In this document: positions 60,411-64,000 of the stretch, one piece after another
How the letters are laid out: every line of letters begins with the position of its first letter
Position numbering within the stretch: the first letter of the stretch is position 1
NCBI GenBank assembly: GCA_024138015.1
Contig: JAMXBB010000008.1
Span: 8,672,367 to 8,736,366 of the forward strand
Length of the DNA: 64,000 nucleotides
Reading direction: 5' to 3'
Source: Lumnitzera littorea
Lineage: Eukaryota; Streptophyta; Magnoliopsida; Myrtales; Combretaceae
Notes under the pieces: model-generated
The model's database searches: none
Seen by the model: the letters and a program-made list of their open reading frames with translations, nothing else
Told to the model about the DNA's origin: nothing
Position numbers and translations under genes: made by a program

Positions 60411-61941
60411 AATTTCTTGATTGAATTAATGAATTTTGATTACTTGATTTCAAGTAATCAAGTAATAAAGATTTTTACAGAATTACGATTTTATAACAAA
60501 AAATCAAATGAATATCATAATAAGGAAAAATGAGAGAATGGAATTCCAATTCTCCTAAGTGAACGTATCATTAGGATTTTAGAATAAAGGTGGCTGATTA
60601 CAGTAAGTAGGGTTTAGTAACTTTTGAGAATCCCTAAAATACCCTTGCTTCTAAAAATAATTTTTTGCTTTATTACATTTTCAAAGTAAGGAAAGCTAGA
60701 CTATAGGCTGGTTGGTTGTAGGTATAAAGCTCCTCTTTTTTTTTTGTTTTATTTATTTATTTAAATATACTACTATTCATCCGATTTCTTAGTGCCTTCA
60801 ATTCCTAGATTTTCACTACACCACTTCTACGATAGTATGTGTTGAAACGCGCTTTGGAAACCTAAGCTAATTTATACATTGCGAAAAATTGAATTCTATT
60901 TACTTTATTTGAAATACTTGGAGATCTATTCCATTTATGAATATTATGGAAAAGTATACTTGTAATCCTCAATATTTATCTTTTTTTTTTTTATTTGAGT
61001 CATCAAACTTTTTTTTTCTTCTATTTAAGTTTTAATTATTGTCAAAACCTAACTTTTCGCTATATTTGTTAAGTTTTTTCCTATACTCAACATGTGTTAG
61101 TTTCTCATTGATTTTATGATAGTTAACCAACATGGCTAGAATCAACACAAATTTTTTCCACTCCTTTTTCTTAATTTTGATTTTTTTTTATTACACAAAT
61201 CAAATGCATTTAATTTTATTTTTTGTTATATTATTTAATTGATGTATTTAATGTTTTCATTTTATTCAATTAATTATTGTGGATTAATTTGAAACTGGCA
61301 TGTATCGTAGATAAATTGATAATTTAATAGATTTGATACTAGTCATACTTTTCTAAGGTTTTGAAAATATTGAGAGTCAAATAAAAGGAAAAAAAAAAGG
61401 TTAGAGGCTTAAATTAAAAAGTAAGTAAACATTTAGAACCGAAGATATACTTTCCTTCTTAAGTTATTTGGAATAAAACTAAGAAAATTGTATAAAGCAA
61501 ATAATAGAAACACACACCAAAAGTCCTGGTTGAATGCAATCTAATCGTAAATATATGGTTTTCTAAAGGTATATTCTTAATATGTTATTAATTTCAATTT
61601 CTAGTAAAAAATAATTATTATTATTTCTATATCCTATTTCATAAGAAGAGCAATTATTTTATTTCATCAACTAAACGCATTATTAACTTGCATAGAATAT
61701 ATATATAATATTCAAAGATCTAATCTCATGCAACTAAAATTCATGGGGAAATTTTTGCAAAAGCTATATTTGATTTTTGCCAAAATAGAATAGAATAATT
61801 CTTTAGATATTTGATAAATGAATCCTTATTATTTGTTCCATGTATGATTAGGATTATGATTTTTAAATTGGAGCGTTTGGCAAGAAGATCATATATGTGA
61901 TTGAAAAGCAATTGTATGTTTGGATTCCAAAAGTATAAATT

Positions 61942-62605
61942 TAGGATGTAAATGAGTTGATCCAAGTTAAGCTAAACTTTTGAAGGCTTGGCTTATTTAA
62001 ATATTATCGTACTTAAATTGAGATGAATTTTATCGAGTTTGAAATTATCGGCTTAAGCTCAAGCTCATTAAGGAATCTGAAGCTCAATCTCGTTAAGAAA
62101 TCTAAAGCTTGTTTATTTAAACGAGCTCGAGCTCAAGCTTAAGTTTATTTTAATAAAAGAAGCTAAACGAGCTCAAGTTCAAGCTTGAGTTTAAATTAGT
62201 GCTCCAAATTAATTCAAAATTTTCAAAATGTATATTTTTTTATAGCTTTCTAATTATGTTATTCTTATTCTTAAATTCTTAGATTATATTTATTTATGTA
62301 ATGTGATTTTTAATATAATATATCTATGTAAGAGTCTATTCACATAACTACTCACGAGCATATTTGCAAACCGACATGTCAACAAAATAAATGAGCTTAC
62401 TCATAAGTTGACTTATAAACGTAAACATGAGTTTGAGCTTAGCTTAGTTAAAAAAACTAACTTTATTTTAAGTTCAAGCCCAATTTATTTGTGGATAAGC
62501 TTGTTTGTGAATTGAGCTTGAGCCAAGTTGAGCTTGAACAAAGTTGAGCTTAAAATAAGTTGAGCTCGAGTAGCTCATAAGTAATTCAACTTATTTATAA
62601 CCGTA
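61942..62605. mobile_element. hAT-like non-autonomous element rich in GAGCTCGAGC/CAAGCTTGAG words
   Basis: The left end TAGGATGTAAATGAG (61942-61956) and the reverse complement of the right end (TACGGTTATAAATAAG, to 62605) both resemble the plant hAT end TAGGGCTGTAAATGAG. Sub-terminal regions are full of repeated, self-complementary AGCTC/GAGCT and AAGCTTGAG words (62060-62190 and 62400-62580), another hAT habit. Length is about 664 bp with no transposase. No clear 8-bp target duplication remains. Confidence 0.6.
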
Positions 62606-64000
62606 AAAAAAGATACATTCATGATTTACATATTAATTTATGAGAAACGATTTTTGCAAAGTGCAAACCTACCCTTATTGCTAAATATACATTCATCTAA
62701 TAATGAAAGATATTTATAATATGCTTAATATAAAAAATATTTTTTTATAAGTAAATATCTCTTCCTTATTTTTCATTATGAGATATTATGCAAACCACTA
62801 ATAAGGGTAAGTGGATAACCCTGATGTATAATTACCTATCATATCATACTCGATCAGATAGATTTTAGATGGACATTGAGAGTTATGGGTACGTTCTGAG
62901 TATCAATTTTCTAAAACTTGCTCCTGTAAGATGTGGTATATTGATATGATATCTTTATACTTAATACTCACCTTAGAATGTATATTCTAAATATATAAGG
63001 TATAGGTTCTAAATTATCACATGCCCATTCGTTAAAATTTATTAAGTAATCGAATATATATTAATGAATAAAAAAGAACATTGAATTTTCTTCAATCAAG
63101 AGAACTAAAAGAGTTAAAACAATATTATATTGATGTTCAAATAAAATGACTCAAACCAAACATAATCTTTACACCTAAAGCCAATAATCAAAATCTAAAA
63201 AATGGTACTTTTAAAACTTTAAGAAGCAACATTCATTATTAGTTTTAAAGAACCTTCTATCTTCTTTGTCTTTATGTATACACCTTCAAATGTTTGCTAT
63301 TTAATTGTTTTGGTAACAAAAGCATAATTTAACATTTAAATTCTATGTAATATTTGAAAAATAATTTTTAACATGAAAAATAAAAATATAACTAGAATTT
63401 GCTAGAGAAAAAACATATGTAAATGAAATTTATTGGAGATAGAAAAAAAAAAATAAATACAAGTTTCAATGGAATCATGTACCCTGTAAATAAATAAGTA
63501 CAAGTTCTATGATAATTCTAGTATGCTATAAGATAGGTTCTAATTTTAAAAATTTAGGAACCTATAGATATAAGGAATGGGTAGAGTTTTATATTCTATC
63601 CATCTTGTACTCACTTACCTCTAATTAATAGGTTTTTTCATTTTTGCATTTTCTTGGTGGTGGTCTTGATTATTTTCTAAATATGAATGGATGAAGCACG
63701 TGTCTACTATTTTTGTTTAGTTACATAAATATGAATTAGATAAAAAATGTTACATAATGATACCTTAAATTGTATTTGAAAATTGTGACATTGGAAATAA
63801 TAAATAGTCACATTTCATAAATACATTAATTGTATGTATATTGTATAGGTACATATACTTATATTGCATTATAGATGCAATATTAATGTAATTGAATGTA
63901 TGTTTTTATCTTATAATTGTATCAATGTCGTATCTTAAAGATGTGGGATAAGTCTAATAAATTGTTAATATAAATAATTAATAAATATACGTAATGTTTA
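62606..64000. other. Intergenic AT-rich DNA to the window end
   Basis: No gene, LTR or clear repeat pair was recognised. Short direct similarity exists between 62680-62760 and nearby (TATTTATAA words), without a definable element. Confidence 0.4.

Noticed and set aside
60118..60533. Several overlapping open frames of 82-111 codons on both strands
   Set aside because: They come from the trinucleotide composition (Thr/Val/Gly/Asp runs in different frames). There is no start context, splice context or domain.
1..64000. CRISPR arrays, bacterial operons, organelle-derived insertions
   Set aside because: No regularly spaced short repeats of the CRISPR kind, no bacterial gene organisation, and no plastid or mitochondrial gene sequence was recognised.

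Overview
The window is nuclear DNA of a flowering plant, most likely a eudicot. It is AT-rich and dominated by transposable elements. It holds one gene with GT-AG introns, one intronless DYW-type pentatricopeptide gene, and LTR retrotransposons of plant-specific types (Ty1/copia, dual-RNase-H Tat-type Ty3/gypsy, and a Cassandra TRIM carrying 5S rRNA sequence). I cannot name the species from sequence alone. Only two host genes are convincingly supported, both on the minus strand and near the middle: an intact DYW-class PPR protein (32701-35526, 941 aa) and an intact cytosolic HSP90 in four exons (39075-42241, 697 aa, ending MEEVD).

Layout. 1-1167: probable end of an old LTR. 1168-13380: a degenerate Ty1/copia element on the plus strand, split by a minus-strand Tat-like element at 3501-11060 that carries one recognisable LTR, a decayed gag start, a tandem-repeat-rich 3' region and a tRNA-like box A/box B module inside the LTR. 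About 13.4-17.5 kb: no recognisable gene. About 17.5-25.3 kb: a second Tat-type element, minus strand, with decayed pol (RT, two RNase H regions, integrase), a 3' UTR tandem array, one long LTR and one truncated LTR. 25.3-32.7 kb: AT-rich intergenic DNA with a local duplication and a MITE-like insertion. 32.7-42.6 kb: the gene island. 42.6-48.1 kb: intergenic, with a TA microsatellite and a possible DNA-transposon remnant. 48116-53184: a second copia element with complete 263-bp LTRs and a perfect 5-bp target duplication, coding region dead. 53680-54232: Cassandra TRIM. 54250-55703: gag plus LTR of a third Ty3/gypsy element, minus strand. 55.7-64 kb: intergenic DNA with MITE-like sequences, a possible LTR end and a degenerate trinucleotide tract.

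The two host genes have no operon-like link. The PPR protein is predicted to act on organellar RNA. HSP90 is a cytosolic chaperone, and imperfect heat-shock-element-like motifs lie upstream of it. The rest is a record of transposition and decay: nested insertion, stops at Trp and Gln codons of the kind cytosine deamination produces, loss of an LTR at a polypurine tract, and expansion of tandem arrays in retroelement 3' UTRs. I found no convincing undescribed functional system. The most unusual items are the one-LTR nested element ending at its polypurine tract, the tRNA-like module inside its LTR, and the Cassandra element whose two 5S domains have decayed differently.
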